DNA from: Hyaloperonospora brassicae | Lineage: Eukaryota; Oomycota; Peronosporomycetes; Peronosporales; Peronosporaceae | NCBI GenBank assembly: GCA_947650285.1 | Contig: CANTFL010001406.1 | Coordinates: forward strand, 248,001-312,000 | DNA length: 64,000 bases | Reading direction: 5' to 3' | In this document: positions 23,642-35,426 of the stretch, piece after piece | How the letters are laid out: each line of letters begins with the position of its first letter | Numbering within the stretch: position 1 is the first letter of the stretch | Made by a program: the position numbers and the translations under genes | Notes under the pieces: generated by a model | What the model was told of the DNA's origin: nothing | Database searches by the model: none | Seen by the model: the letters and a program-made list of their open reading frames with translations, nothing else

Positions 23642-24240
23642 TGTGGTGGAGTGGTGCCTGCTCTTTCGAGGAGTCGATGCCAACTCTTTACTGGCGCCTG
23701 GACGACCGACTAACGGACGGGGTACTTTTATTCCGTGTTCTCGATATCTATACTCACCTAATGTACCTTCGTTGGGGCATGTTGCACTCTTACAGGTAGA
23801 GCCGAGTCGATGCCAAGCTTAATCGTGGTTGGGATTGGGGCTATCGCGTGGAAAGCTTTACATCATTGCGGGTGTACTTTTAAGGTGCTCGATGTGAGTC
23901 ACCTTGATCTTTACGAGATTGCCTTGTTCAATGTAGAAGATTGATTCGAGAGACTTCTGACCACTTGAACCGTCTCACGATCTTGCAACCCGTGCCTTTA
24001 CGTGTTTGCTGCGTCCGATCGCAGTTGGGGTTTATTTTGAGAGTCCTTATTACCTGGCTAAAATTTCCAGAGATATAACTAGATTAAAGAGGACAAATTT
24101 TTTGACGTCGAATGGCCAATAATCCAACCCTTAATGTTAAGCGACACAAGTATATCAAAGCAAACTCATCTCTGTTCAATGTAACCAGTTAAATACTAAA
24201 ACTACACATCGCTAGGCCTATTCGTCACATGACTTTCAAA
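23642..24240 (-). repeat. 5' LTR of gypsy element G2 (outer border approximate)
   Basis: On the minus strand the segment ends in CCACTCCACCACA at 23642. It contains blocks shared with the other LTRs: AACTGCGATCGGACGCAGCA, TTTTAGCCAGGT, TCGTAAAGATCA and GTCGTCCAGGCGCCAGTA. The 5' border is estimated from the length of the other LTRs. Confidence 0.6.
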
Positions 24241-24581
24241 GCCACGCGTCTACCTCCCAACATGTCGCCTATGTGGATAAGCGAATCAAAGAATGAATAA
24301 AAGCTAAAGAAGTTGTACCAATAGACCTCGATCAAGTAGGTATTAAATGGGTGGATCACGACTGCCAGACCTGACCCATTACAGGATCCGGTCTTTTAAG
24401 GATTTCAATTTGAGAGGTGATCCCGTTAAAATATGGATCCAAGGTACGGACTAAGAGAGGATCAAGGACCACGATCGAAGGATCCGGGATCGGAATCCTA
24501 GCCAAGGTAGATCCAGAACGAGAGTGGGGTACAAAATCCAGATCCAAGTCAGGGATAGAAGGTACATCATGGGGTCAACGG

Positions 24582-25211
24582 TGTGAAAGATACAGGTGTT
24601 CTTGACTGGCGACACGTATCAAGTAAGTACAGTATAGATAGGCTATATCGTAGATTTGGCAGAATGGTGGTCTGGCATTAAATAGAGTTCGATTTACTTT
24701 GAAAGACACGCGTCGCTACTTCCGAGAAGAATTTTTGGCCTCCCGACAACCAAGAACCGCGCTCCGTTTACCCAAGTTTCGCACCTGGATTATTTGGCCA
24801 GGTGCATAAAAGGATCCTCACAATTAAAAAGATATCTGCAATAGGACGCAGTAAGAAAGAAAAGGGGAACAAGATCGCGAGACGGCTCAAGGGGTCTGGA
24901 GGTCAAGTTGATCAATTTCTTCATTAAAAAAGGGCTATTACAACGATATCCGGGTATCTCATATCAAGCACCCCTAAGTAATCAGTGATCAAATGAGATT
25001 TTTTAGAGAATCACCCCAATAACCACCCACGGTCGAGCTAGGCATCGACAAGAGTTCACCGAGAAAGTTGAAACCTTCCCTATTGACGTGTACACAAGGT
25101 GAGGAAGAAATCAAGCACGATGACGGAGTCTCCCCTCCGATAGTCGGTCGTCTTAGCACCAGTCGAGAGGCTAGATCACATCAGAAATTTTGTGAACATC
25201 GCTCCACCACA
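24582..25211 (+). repeat. Solo or orphan LTR of the same gypsy family
   Basis: Starts TGTGAAAGATACAGG and ends in GCTCCACCACA. It is similar along its length to 13377-13952 but more diverged. It is not followed by the family's PBS and the flanks show no target duplication (AACGG / GCTCC), so it is a solo LTR altered after insertion, or the end of a rearranged element. Confidence 0.65.
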
Positions 25212-25630
25212 GCTCCTAGTACCTATGTGGTTTACACCAAGTACATTATCGTTGGAACCTTAACGTGACTCACACCCGACTTGTGTACAACAGATCGAGA
25301 TCGAGAGACCTAATTGAGGTCGAGGGATCGTGTATACAACAGATCGGGATTGACATCGAGGCCGAGGATCCGATATCGAGGTAGAATGATCGAGATAGAG
25401 AGGTCGGATCAATTTCGAGAGCCACCCATTCCAGCCCGTAATCTTCCAATAAGAACCCTTCTAGGATTTGAATGACGCCTGCGATATGTAATCTCTCGCG
25501 CCCAATGCAAAAATTAATTTTTATGCTCAGTTTACCACACTATCGCAGTATAGCTATTACGACACTTGCGTGACCCGGGTCCAAAGTCCCGAGATCGGTC
25601 TTCTGGATCTTGACGAACGCTATATGATGG

Positions 25631-25672
25631 GTGATCTAGACGCATAAGACCCATCCTATGCGTCCAGATCAC
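25631..25672. repeat. 16-bp inverted repeat (hairpin)
   Basis: GTGATCTAGACGCATA (25631-25646) pairs with TATGCGTCCAGATCAC (25657-25672) with one mismatch around a 10-base loop. No gene adjoins it, so a terminator role is not supported. Confidence 0.7.
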
Positions 25673-27822
25673 AATTATTTGAGGTCGTCTGAAAGGCAGA
25701 TATATGTAGCCCGGGGTGGGAGATCTTGTATCATACTCAACCTTTTGAATATTAAGAATACTCATGAACAAACAAAATGATATAATATATATCCTCGTAC
25801 ATATTTTAACCTGCGGTATATCTTTCCAATTATTAAAACACTTTTACTCTGTCTTTTCACATGACCACAAGCATAAAATATACGGCCACTGTTTTACTAA
25901 TTACGTTGAAATCTGCATACTGTACTTATTTCGTCACAATTACTACATCAGAAATATCACGAATATACCCCGAATAATGAAAAATGTATATATTATCAGT
26001 ACTAAATTTAACATTCAATATCTGCAATGAATGTTCTTAAATTCGATTTTGACACATTATTTCGAACTCGTAGTACCAGCTTTTTTAAACAAAATATATA
26101 ATAATGTCTTTTTTACTTATCTACATTTTCACCCGTAATCTAAACCCTTCAACTATTACTCGATATCCTTGCAAAAATTCGCATCACTACCTTATATTCC
26201 TTCTTATGAAATAAATATGGATGTGTATGGACACACTATCGATCCATCATTAACTATTTTGCGTATTCATCCTACGTTTCGTCAATGGATATATTTACTG
26301 GTCCTTAATTCTCTAGTGCGAAAGCATTGGGGTGACGCCAAACCGTCTGGAATGAGGTAGATCACTGAACTTGTCATTGAGACCATCTACCTAAACGTTT
26401 TGTGGCTCCCGCAACATCATCCTAGCTATTTGTTCTATCAATTAGGCGTCTTGTGTGTTATACATCGTTCCTCTACCACACTCTATACCTTTATAAAAAT
26501 ATTTAAAAAAGAGATCGAGATCGCGACACTAAAATCTTCATTGATCTCAACGTACACAAATCAGCTGATGTTTCCGGTTCTCTGGTGTCAAGAACTAGAC
26601 TCGTCTCCATCTTGCATCGACACGAATACAAAACGCATATGCATTATAGAATTTTTGTTGCAGAAATGAGTAGTAGTTATGCGGCGTGCGCAATGACGTC
26701 CTTCATGTTTTATGGAAGCTTACTCTAACGAGAATGAGGCTTTGACGAAAATGTAGTGAAGACGGCGCGACAATGGCGCGACAACGGCATTGAAGTGTAA
26801 AGCAGAAAACGAGAGCAGCTGACTTGTAGCATTCCGAAAATTGAACAGCAGGAAATATGAGGAAAAGACAAGAACGCACATATTACACTTGTTTGTGGTT
26901 TAACACGTAAAGCTCTAAGCCTTTTTTTCCGAATTCTAAAAATGAATATTGTTTATGAACCGTTTAGGCAAAAGTACAAATTTCAAATCGAGTGATGTCA
27001 TTCAAAATATGCTGATTTGTGAATTGCGAAGGACGATGTTATGTTCAGTAAAACAATTTTTAATCGCATACCAGATCGTTGCCATGACATATGCGCGTCG
27101 TACGCAAATTTGTACTACTGCCACACGCAATTACCACCTATTCGTACAGACCGATGTTAACTAAGCTTGCATCAAGTTCCGTCCAAAAGACTGTTTTACC
27201 AATAAACCAATAAAAAGGGATATGTACTTGGATGTACAGAACAACTCTTCATTGTATTTTGTTACACAATTGGTATCCAGCAGCGAATATCAGCACATCA
27301 TTCTTGACGCGTTGGCTTGGCGTATAACTGTGCAGATTTAGATGGAATTAACATACAGATTACATCGATTTAAGCTTCCGGCTTCGCTTAAGCCTAGAAA
27401 CAAGCGCTACGCATCGGTTTACGGATTTTTGAAGTCTTGCCGACATATCATCTTTCGGAAATGGGTTATAGGCCTGTCCAACGCATTTTTTGTATTTAAA
27501 TTTTTTAAAGTACTTGCTTAGTATGAACGGCGTCTTGAGTATACATCGATGTATATTGCGTACTTTGTGCCGAAAATTCAAATACTTGCTTGATGAAGGC
27601 CAAGAGAGCCAAATTCATTAATACGAAGATAATTTACGATCAATTCATTGCTATATTTACTAAAGTATCGAAGCGAACCTATTACATCATATCATGTTGT
27701 AGAAAATACTAGTCGCGGTTATTACATTTATTCTTTCTCTTATAATATCACATATCAACGTTTAAATATTTCAGTGATATTAAATTTTTTCTTTATACTT
27801 GATTTATGAAATGATATCAACA

Positions 27823-27869
27823 CACCAATCGCTGCTCGACGCGCGCAATGGGTGGCGATTAGACGTCAC
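27823..27869 (+). repeat. Core of dispersed LTR-like repeat (copy A1)
   Basis: CACCAATCGCTGCTCGACGC, GCGCAATGGGTGG and TTAGACGTCA are shared with copies at 42032 and, inverted, at 28670, 43377 and 45700. The borders are unclear; only the core is given. Confidence 0.55.
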
Positions 27870-28394
27870 AATACACGTTTGTATATTCAATAAAGTTACA
27901 TTAATGCTATTGACAGCTGGAGAGATTTTAGGACTGGCGTATATTAAAAAAAGTTTTACTTTTTCCGTTTCAAAGTAGCATCGGCTTAGTAGTATATCTC
28001 CCCTAAACGATGTATGTGAGGTGAAAGGGCACGGACAGCTTCTTGTTGAATGTAAACACTTCTTACAGGTTTGTAAGGCTCAAGTTAGCTTTAAGACCTG
28101 TTACAGGGAAGGCTTGACTTCTTCTTATTGGTTTTAATTGTGACAGCTTAATACATGGACGATGAGAGAGAAGCGGTACGTGGGACTACTAAGATATCAT
28201 GAAGATAGGGACGGAGAAACGGTCTACAAGTGGAGTAGCACATAAATACTTACGAACTGGATGCTGCTCGTCTCCTACTTGGCCTAGTAAGGTTGCAGTG
28301 CAAGAGAATCACATTGTGTATAACAAAAACAAATGTAGATAATACTGAATATAATTCACTTGAAGTTTCAACCTACTGTACACGAGTGCATTGA

Positions 28395-28857
28395 TGCAAC
28401 GTGACACGCTCTTACGAAATGACTGGCAACACCTTTTGTTTAATGAATACAAGGCTGCATTCTCCCGACGTCATGTACACGTGGCGAGGAAGCGCAACCA
28501 AAGCATATAGAACCCGAAAGCTCTGTCTGCGGGAAAATGTAGAACTGTGTTTAACATCGTTATGTTTTTCATTAAATTATCTTTGTCTTGATCTAACTAC
28601 ATTAAACTACTATCGCCTATGTGGGTTCTTGCTGACCACCCATTGCGCGCGTCCAGCAGCGATTGGTGGGTTTTATAATTGATGTAGATGTTGCATCAAC
28701 CAAATAGAAAAGCACCCAAGAATATTAACCCCGGGGGTAATTATCCGCCAACATTACCTCGTTTCAAGTCATGTTAATTTAATATTATCGAAATCGATAA
28801 TATTTAAAAAATGGCACATGCGTATCAATTTTTATGTAACGGGCTCACCCCGTTACA
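28395..28857 (-). repeat. LTR-like repeat, minus orientation (copy A2)
   Basis: On the minus strand it starts TGTAACGGGGTGAGCCCGTTACA (a short palindrome, 28857-28835) and ends ...CACGTTGCA (28395), 463 bp. It is flanked by ATTGA and ATTAA, a 5-bp target duplication with one mismatch. It is alignable over its length with copy B2 (43102-43562). TG...CA ends and a 5-bp duplication fit a solo LTR. Confidence 0.6.
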
Positions 28858-29595
28858 ATTAACATACACCGATTATACCTGTGATGCCAGTGAGACTTTG
28901 TTCTATATCTTTGATCAGTATGCGAGAGCTTGTTGCTGTAATCGAACACGAACTTATGGATTTGAACAACTGTCGAATATGTTACAGTGCGTCAACCGAT
29001 ACCGTCTCATGAAGATGCGCATTACAGCATGACTTAATATGTCATGGTCAACACACAAAGCGCATGTCTGGTCTGATCAACAGGTCTTTAAAATCGCTTC
29101 ATTGGTCAAGGCCAAATGTTTACTGTATGCGGCACTTCTATTGGCTAAATGCGATGAGTCAGATGCAAACTTTGTCCGCTTTCGCGCAGCACCTGCTCCC
29201 TTAATGTTCCGCGAATAACGGTTTAAATAATGGAGCGCAGACATTATCGATGCGAAGAAAAGACGGCAACGAGAGTCGTCGTGGATATTTTACACTGATG
29301 ATCGGGAAGCAAATACGACGTCTTCATTGACCAGGGATATCACTTCGGATCGAAGAACGATAGATTTGTTTGAGGTAAGGAACGTATGTACTACGCCGGG
29401 CTCGCACTGGTGTGCTTTTACAACCGCCAGCGTTTTATCACTGAATGTAAAACGATTTATGCCATATGCCATTGTAGTACCGGCCGGCAGACTACGGATG
29501 GACTTTGTCATGAATGGCTTAATCATCGAAGCTGAAGAACATGCTGACGTTTTTCTTTGTAAATCATCTGATGTAATAGGGTATTATTTGTTAAT

Positions 29596-29712
29596 GAGCC
29601 TGATAGCTGGACCACACGCTTTTGATACATGGACCCCCTACGGCGTAACCCCCGTATCTGATCAATTAGAAGCAACGTACGCATGATTCGGTGTAGTGTC
29701 TATCTAATCATC
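29596..29712 (+). repeat. Left terminal inverted repeat of the MULE-like element
   Basis: Begins near GATAGCTGGACCACAC and includes TCAATTAGAAGCAACG, GATTCGGTGTAGTGTCTATC and AATCATCTAGAGG. The same left-type ending (GTGTAGTG-CTATC-AATCATCTA) occurs at 60705-60830. The right-type TIRs instead have GTGTAATATCTATTCAACAT. Confidence 0.65.
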
Positions 29713-30231
29713 TAGAGGTAGCGGACGCAAGGACCAGACAGACTTTGTGCTGTGCCGTTGGATCAATCACGGCAACTTACCGTCGTTGCGTCACCACTGT
29801 GCTGCTCGTATAGTCGAAGCTTCTCGAGCAGAGCACATGCCTAATAGAACGCAAACTGCTATCGACACATTTCCTGCTAGATTCTGCTTTTTCAGCACTT
29901 TATGGCGACTTGCAATTGACCACTGTCACATATGCAAGCTGCCGCAGCCTTTGTCGACGTCTCATCGCTACCCAATGCATTAATGCCCGAATTTTGAATA
30001 AGATGGGACAAAGCGACGCTTCGATTCTTCACGGTTTGGCTTTAGCTCGACCGGCAAAATGTCGTGGAGTGAGTGCGGTACGTACAAAAACCACGACCTG
30101 ACACTTCGTTGACGTGGGCTTCGATACCAAAAGCTCGTATACTAAGATCCGTCATCGATCATGCTCAACTTGGACCAGAGTGCTATCGTCAACGAGCGCA
30201 TCGCAGCAATGATAGTCGTTTATTGTCCACC

Positions 30232-30554
30232 TGTTAGAAGATATCGTTTCTGACAAGTCGCGAGGGTCAAGGGCAATACCCCGTGACACGGTAAGTTACA
30301 ATCGTACCTGATTGTCTAACAAGTTTAACATCTTGACAGATGGGACGAGGCGACGAGATTACCATGTCGTCTTGTCGATGTCGTAACAGGTGGGACGGAG
30401 CGGGATAGACGTGCACTATAGACGGTATAGTTGCAGTCCGTTTCGCATGCATGTGTAGGTATTAACGAAAGAGGGAGGTTAATGCTTAAATATATTCTCT
30501 TTTACTTCTACATCTTCTGGAACAAGTGCATCAACGAACACTCATCTTTCTACA
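30232..30554 (+). repeat. 5' LTR of the copia element (52-bp deletion)
   Basis: A 323-bp LTR, TGTTAGAAG...CTTTCTACA. It is missing 52 bases present in the 3' LTR (after GACGAGGCGACGA); the missing piece is bounded by the direct repeat ACGAGGCGACGA, which suggests slippage or microhomology deletion. Confidence 0.95.
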
Positions 30555-30566
30555 GGTTATGAGCCC
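30555..30566 (+). other. Copia primer-binding site overlapping the gag start
   Basis: GGTTATGAGCCC directly follows the LTR. It is complementary to the anticodon arm of initiator tRNA-Met (GGGCTCATAACC), the half-tRNA priming mode known for Drosophila copia. The ATG at 30559-30561 lies within it and opens the gag frame. Confidence 0.7.
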
Positions 30567-33050
30567 AAAGAATCGTGTTGCCGTCGCAGCTCAAGGAGCC
30601 ACACCCGCTGCGGTGGTTGATGGTCGAGAAACGACCGAGGACCACCAACTAGAAGAAAAGTCGGCAGTGCCCGGGGCGGCACTGGACAATATGCTCGCCA
30701 TGCTTGGCGACTTGTCGGAACGGATGGGCAAAATGGAATCCTCCCAACGCGAACAAGTTGGAGGCCAACGCATGGAATCTGCGGAGTCGAGCGTCTTTGG
30801 TTCGGTTTTCGGTTCAGGGGCAGATATAACACTTCAGGCTTTGGAGCGTACCCCACCCCCTAAACGTTCACCGAATGTCTCGCCGGCCATCTACTTCGGT
30901 GCCCGACGACCGGCTCTGGCCGGGGAACACATGGTTGACGCGCCGGCCCAGGCAAATGTCAACCATGGAATGGCTCGGGGTCTCGAGCCTAGAAATTCAG
31001 GGACATGCCATGCCGGCGGGAGTATACCCGGGTATGCAAGTACCAGGTCCGGTGCAACACCAGCCCGGACATGTACACCAAGGTGTACCGGATGGACGCC
31101 AGAGGAAGCTGGCTTTGCAACCTTTCGATGGAAAGGAGCTCTACCATGGTCTTGGGAGTGGTTTCATTGAATGGGGCAAGGAATTTGTCCGGCAGGTTGC
31201 GTTCTCGGAACGCGCCTGCGGTTTTGGATGGCCTGAAGATATCAAGGTGGATGTCCTCGGCCAACACCTCGCTGGTACGGCGCAGAAGTATTACCGGCGG
31301 CAGGTGGAAACTTGGTGGTCTGAGAGCCAAACCTTGGAGCATGCATTGCAAAGGTTACTCCAGACCTTCAACACCAAGATAACACCTGCCCAGAGCATGA
31401 AGCTGTTTACTGCTGCCAAGTCACCCCAGCGCAGCTGGACCGAACACTTCCTGTACCTGACCGCTGTGAGCAACGCATGTGGAGGTGCGGACAACCTCGT
31501 ACTGGACAACATCGTGCATTATGACGATCCAGCCATGCGGACGACTATGTTGTCCCGCCTGAATTTGAACAGGATTGACTATCTTCGTCAAGCTGAAGAG
31601 CTCGCGCAATTCGCACAGTCAACGGAACTTGAAGTTCGCGTGAAGCACTTCGGTCGGGATGTTGTCAACATTGTTGAACCAAACAAACAACCCAAGAGGA
31701 TCGAACGGACCAAGAAACAACATGGTCCACAGCGATTTAAGCAGTGTTACCTGTGCGGCAGCACCGGGCATCTCAAGATGAACTGCCCAAAAGGTACCAA
31801 GAAGAAGCAAGATGCAGATTTCGTCTTGGCTCTCCCAGTACATCGGACGATTTCGCCAAGTCACTGGGTGCTGGACAGCGGCTCAGGTCGTCACCTGGTT
31901 AACGCTTTGAGCTTGCTGGAAGATGCGGTGGACTGCAACACCAAATGCTTCACCGCTGCGTCGGACAGTGAACCACTTCGAATCACCAAGCAAGGAAGTG
32001 TGATGACCCGGGTCAAAGCACTTGGATTAACTAAGACAATACGTCTTCTCGATGTTCAATACGCATCAAAGTTGGAGTGCAACATCATCTCGTTTGGGAA
32101 ACTCGAGTCGAAGGGATGCATCCTTGAGTATCGAGAAGGGAGGCGTGTCATGGTTTCGCAATCCGGTGGACTACCTATCATGGATGTCGATCGGATCAAT
32201 AGTGTACTGGTCGTTAAGGTTTTCACTGGAGCTACGACCAATGGTTCCCATGGTTTCGGATCACCAAGAGAAGCTATCATGACGGTCGTCGACGACATCA
32301 AGAGTAGCACAAGGAACGACGTTCAACATGGAACCCTGTTTTATTTTCATCACTGTCTAGGGCACTTAAGCTACGACACCATCATAAAGATGGCTCGGGA
32401 TCCCGCATCTAGTATCAAACTGACTGATACCAAGCGCGTCAAGTGCTTAGCCTGTTCACAAGGCAAGCAGACAAAGAACCGACAATCGCGGAAGGACAGT
32501 GGTTTGAATTCACCCATTGACGTGATCGGAGGCGTGGTCTGTTCAGACCAGAAAGGTCCTATGACCCCCCGTGATCGACTCGGCAATCGATACCTGATCA
32601 ATTTCATTGATCACAGGTCGAATTACTGCCGGGTGTTCCTAGCGAAGACCAAAGATGCTGCTGCGATGCAATTCAAGATTTTTTTGGTGGTTTTCGAACG
32701 TCAATTTAATAGCCGTATACACGTTTTACGTACAGACGGTGGAGGCGAGTACAAGCCTCTGGATGTTTTTTTCAAGGAAGTCGGTGTCTCTCGCCAAGTA
32801 AGCAAGCGTGACAACCAGGCCAGAAATGGCAAAGCCGAGCGCACGTATCGCACTATCATGAATATGGTGCGAAGCATGGTGTTTGCAAGTGGGTTACCCT
32901 TGACGTTTTGGGGTGATGCTGCAGAATATGCAGCATACATCTTAAATCGAAGTCCCACCAAGTCTAACGAAGGTAGCACCTCACCCATCGAGATGCTAAC
33001 CAAGAAGACACCCGTCTTAAGTGACATTGTAGTTTTTCGGGTCCTCATGC
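30559..33050 (+). pseudogene. Copia gag-protease-integrase, two frameshifts
   Basis: The frame opens at the ATG in the PBS (MSPKNRVAVAAQG), shifts by one between about 30880 and 31020, and then runs to the second shift near 33033-33038, where a one-base insertion by a T-run breaks it. Domains: gag core (KLALQPFDGKELYHGLGSGF onward), zinc knuckle CYLCGSTGHLKMNC (31745-31786), protease LDSGSGRHL (DSG at 31874), GAG-pre-integrase HHCLGHLSYDTI...CLACSQGKQ, and integrase with DQKGPM, LRTDGGGEY and NGKAERTYRTI (the D, D and E residues all present). The polyprotein would form particles, mature itself and integrate cDNA. The few breaks fit a young copy. Confidence 0.9.
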
Positions 33051-35057
33051 ACTGTGCATCGAACGACCTCGAACAAGTCATTGGGTCCCCGTGGCAAACA
33101 GGGGATCATCATCGGGAAAAGCGATGAAATGAAAGGCTATCGGGTCTTCATACCAATGGATCATGTGGTGGTAGTGACTCAACACGTGAAAAACGTCGAA
33201 ACCTTGGATAACATCCAAAGGCCAAACATGACCAAAACGTTACATGGTACCGAAGGTCAGGAAGAGCTCGGTGACCAAGATGGCACGAGCAAATCAAGTG
33301 CAAGGCCATCAGAATGGACTCGTGATCCACACATGACACGATCACGCCGAAATGACGAAGATACATCAAGCGAAGTCACTATCTCAGGTGAGGGTGTCGA
33401 CATCGTCAACGCTGTTCGGGACCCAAAAAACTATGGCGAGGCTGTGCGAAGCGACAGCAAGGATAAATGGGCTGTGGCCATCAAGGATGAACTCGACGCA
33501 CTGGAGGAGAACGGTGTGTGAGCGGTTGTCGTTCCACCTGACAACGCCCACATACTCCACAATAAATGGGTTTTCAAGACAAAGACCGAAGCTGACGGGA
33601 ATGTCGAGAGATACAAGGCCAGACTCGTTGCATGTGGAAACGAGCAATTGTTTGGAGTCGACTACACCTTGACATTTGTCGCGGTTATGGAAATCGGGAC
33701 AGTCAAGGTGATACTGGTCCTCTCACGCAGATGGAATATGCCTGCTCGTCACGGCGATGTGCTAAACGCATATGTCAAGGCCGATCAGGAAAAGGACCTC
33801 GACATCTACATGAAGATACCAAGTGGTATGCAAGTTAACGAAGACACCTTGGCCTATCATGGTGTGGACGCGACCAAACAGCTCGCACTGTTGCTCAAGA
33901 AGTCTTTGTATGGCTTGAAACAAGCTGGAAGATTGTGGAGCAAACTACTGCACTCCAAGCTGACCGAGTTAAACTTTAAACAATGCACGACGGACATATG
34001 CCTCTATGTCAACCGAACCGGTACGGATGTAACGGTTGTCGGTGTTTACGTCGACGACCTACTGGTGACTAAAACTTCGAACGCTGTCGTCGGACAATTT
34101 TTCAAGGACATGGCATCTCTCGAGATCAAGGACCTCGGCATTGTGAACAAGTTCCTCGGACTGAGGGTCAAGCTGAACGAAAATGAAGGCTACGTGTTGG
34201 ACCAAGAGGTTACCATCGACTCACTGCTAAAGGAACATGGACTGGCTACTGCTAACGGTGTTCGATCTCCAATCGGAAACGAATGCAACGACGACGATGA
34301 GTCGAACTCAGAGTCATTAAAGCCGACCGCCAAGGATGGAGATGCAAGCATCAAGGCCTTTCAGTCACTCGTCGGAAGTTTACTGTGGATTGCGCGTTGT
34401 ACTCGACCGGACATTTGTTTTGCGGTACACCGGGCAACCCGGCAGACCCACAAGCCGACGGTCAAGGATTGGAGAACGGCGAAACGAGTCGCGAGGTATC
34501 TGAAGGAGACCAAGACGTTGAAGCTGTGCATCAACAGTTCACAAGGCGTGGACGTCCCAATCAAGATTGAGAGCTGGAGCGACGCGGACTTCGCTGCGGA
34601 CAAGTCGGACCGCAAGTCGGTCACTGGATACGTCCTTACTGTGGATGGCGCTGTCGTTTCATGGGCGTGCAAGAAGCAGACCGGGGTGTCGCTAAGCACA
34701 ATGGAAGCTGAGTTCATTGCAGCGTCTCACGCTGGTCGCGAACTACTGGGTTTGAAGGAGCTGTTTGGCGAGTTAAACATGAAAATCGTCAAGCCAATGC
34801 CGATGTGGATGGATAACCAAGCAGCCATCAACTTGTTGAAGACCGAGAAGAGTTTGTCAAGTGCCAAGCATGTGGATATTCGTTTCAAGTTTATCTGCCA
34901 CTACGCACAAGCAAAAGAGATTGAACCACGCTTCATCAAGTCAGAGGAGATGATTGCTGATCTCCTGACTAAGGCACTACCGGCACCAAGGATGAAGGAT
35001 CTGCGCGCGATGTTTAAGTTGAAGACCCCTCCGGATACGTTTAAGGAGGAGTGTTAG
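33051..35057 (+). pseudogene. Copia reverse transcriptase-RNase H, one nonsense codon
   Basis: One frame from the integrase tail through RT to the end of RNase H, broken only by a TGA at 33519-33521, where Trp is usual before the RT (LEENGV-stop-AVV). Motifs: NKWVFKTKTEADGNVERYKA, HGDVLNAYVKA, KKSLYGLKQAGRLW, catalytic YVDD at 34047-34058 (VYVDDLLVT), LVGSLLWIARCTRPDICFAV, and the RNase H block WSDADFAADKSDRKSVTGY, STMEAEFIAAS, NQAAINLLK. It ends at TAG 35055-35057, just inside the 3' LTR; AAGGAGGAG before the LTR is a plausible polypurine tract. Confidence 0.92.
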
Positions 35058-35426
35058 AAGATATCGTTTCTGACAAGTCGCGAGGGTCAAGGGCAATACC
35101 CCGTGACACGGTAAGTTACAATCGTACCTGATTGGCTAACAAGTTTAACATCTTGACAGATGGGACGAGGCGACGATGTCGCCACGTCGGACCACCAGGA
35201 TGTTGCGACATATGAGACGAGGCGACGAGATTACCATGCCGTCTTGTCGATGTCGTAACAGGTGGGACGGAGCGGGATAGACGTGCACTATAGACGGTAT
35301 AGTTGCAGTCCGTTTCGCATGCATGTGTAGGTATTAACGAACGAGGGAGGTTAATGCTTAAATATATTCTCTTTTACTTCTACATCTTCTGGAACAAGTG
35401 CATCAACGAACACTCATCTTTCTACA
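35052..35426 (+). repeat. 3' LTR of the copia element
   Basis: A 375-bp, full-length LTR from TGTTAGAAG to TTTCTACA. It contains two copies of the ACGAGGCGACGA motif, one of which was lost with the intervening sequence in the 5' LTR. Confidence 0.95.

Larger units (their letters stand above)
25212..29586. other. AT-rich interval without recognisable genes
   Basis: 25270-25400 contains a degenerate direct repeat around GTGTANACAACAGATCG and many GATC/GAGGTCG motifs, probably eroded retrotransposon DNA. From 25.7 kb the sequence becomes AT-rich. Short frames (25764-26030, 26169-26360, 27360-27581 minus) show no domain and are not better than chance. The only structured items are the hairpin at 25631 and the LTR-like repeats listed separately. 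Confidence 0.5.
30232..35426 (+). mobile_element. Ty1/copia-type LTR retrotransposon, young, nested
   Basis: TG...CA LTRs at 30232-30554 and 35052-35426 flank one gag-pol region in the order gag, zinc knuckle, protease, integrase, RT, RNase H (integrase before RT defines Ty1/copia). The 5-bp target duplication CCACC lies at 30227-30231 and 35427-35431. Apart from a 52-bp deletion in the 5' LTR, the LTRs differ by about three bases, so the insertion is recent. It sits inside the MULE-like element. Confidence 0.95.

Noticed and set aside
27360..27581. Lys-rich minus frame as a possible effector fragment
   Set aside because: No signal peptide, no RXLR and composition typical of AT-rich chance frames.
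30557..30856. Minus-strand frames in copia gag
   Set aside because: Shadows of the gag frame.
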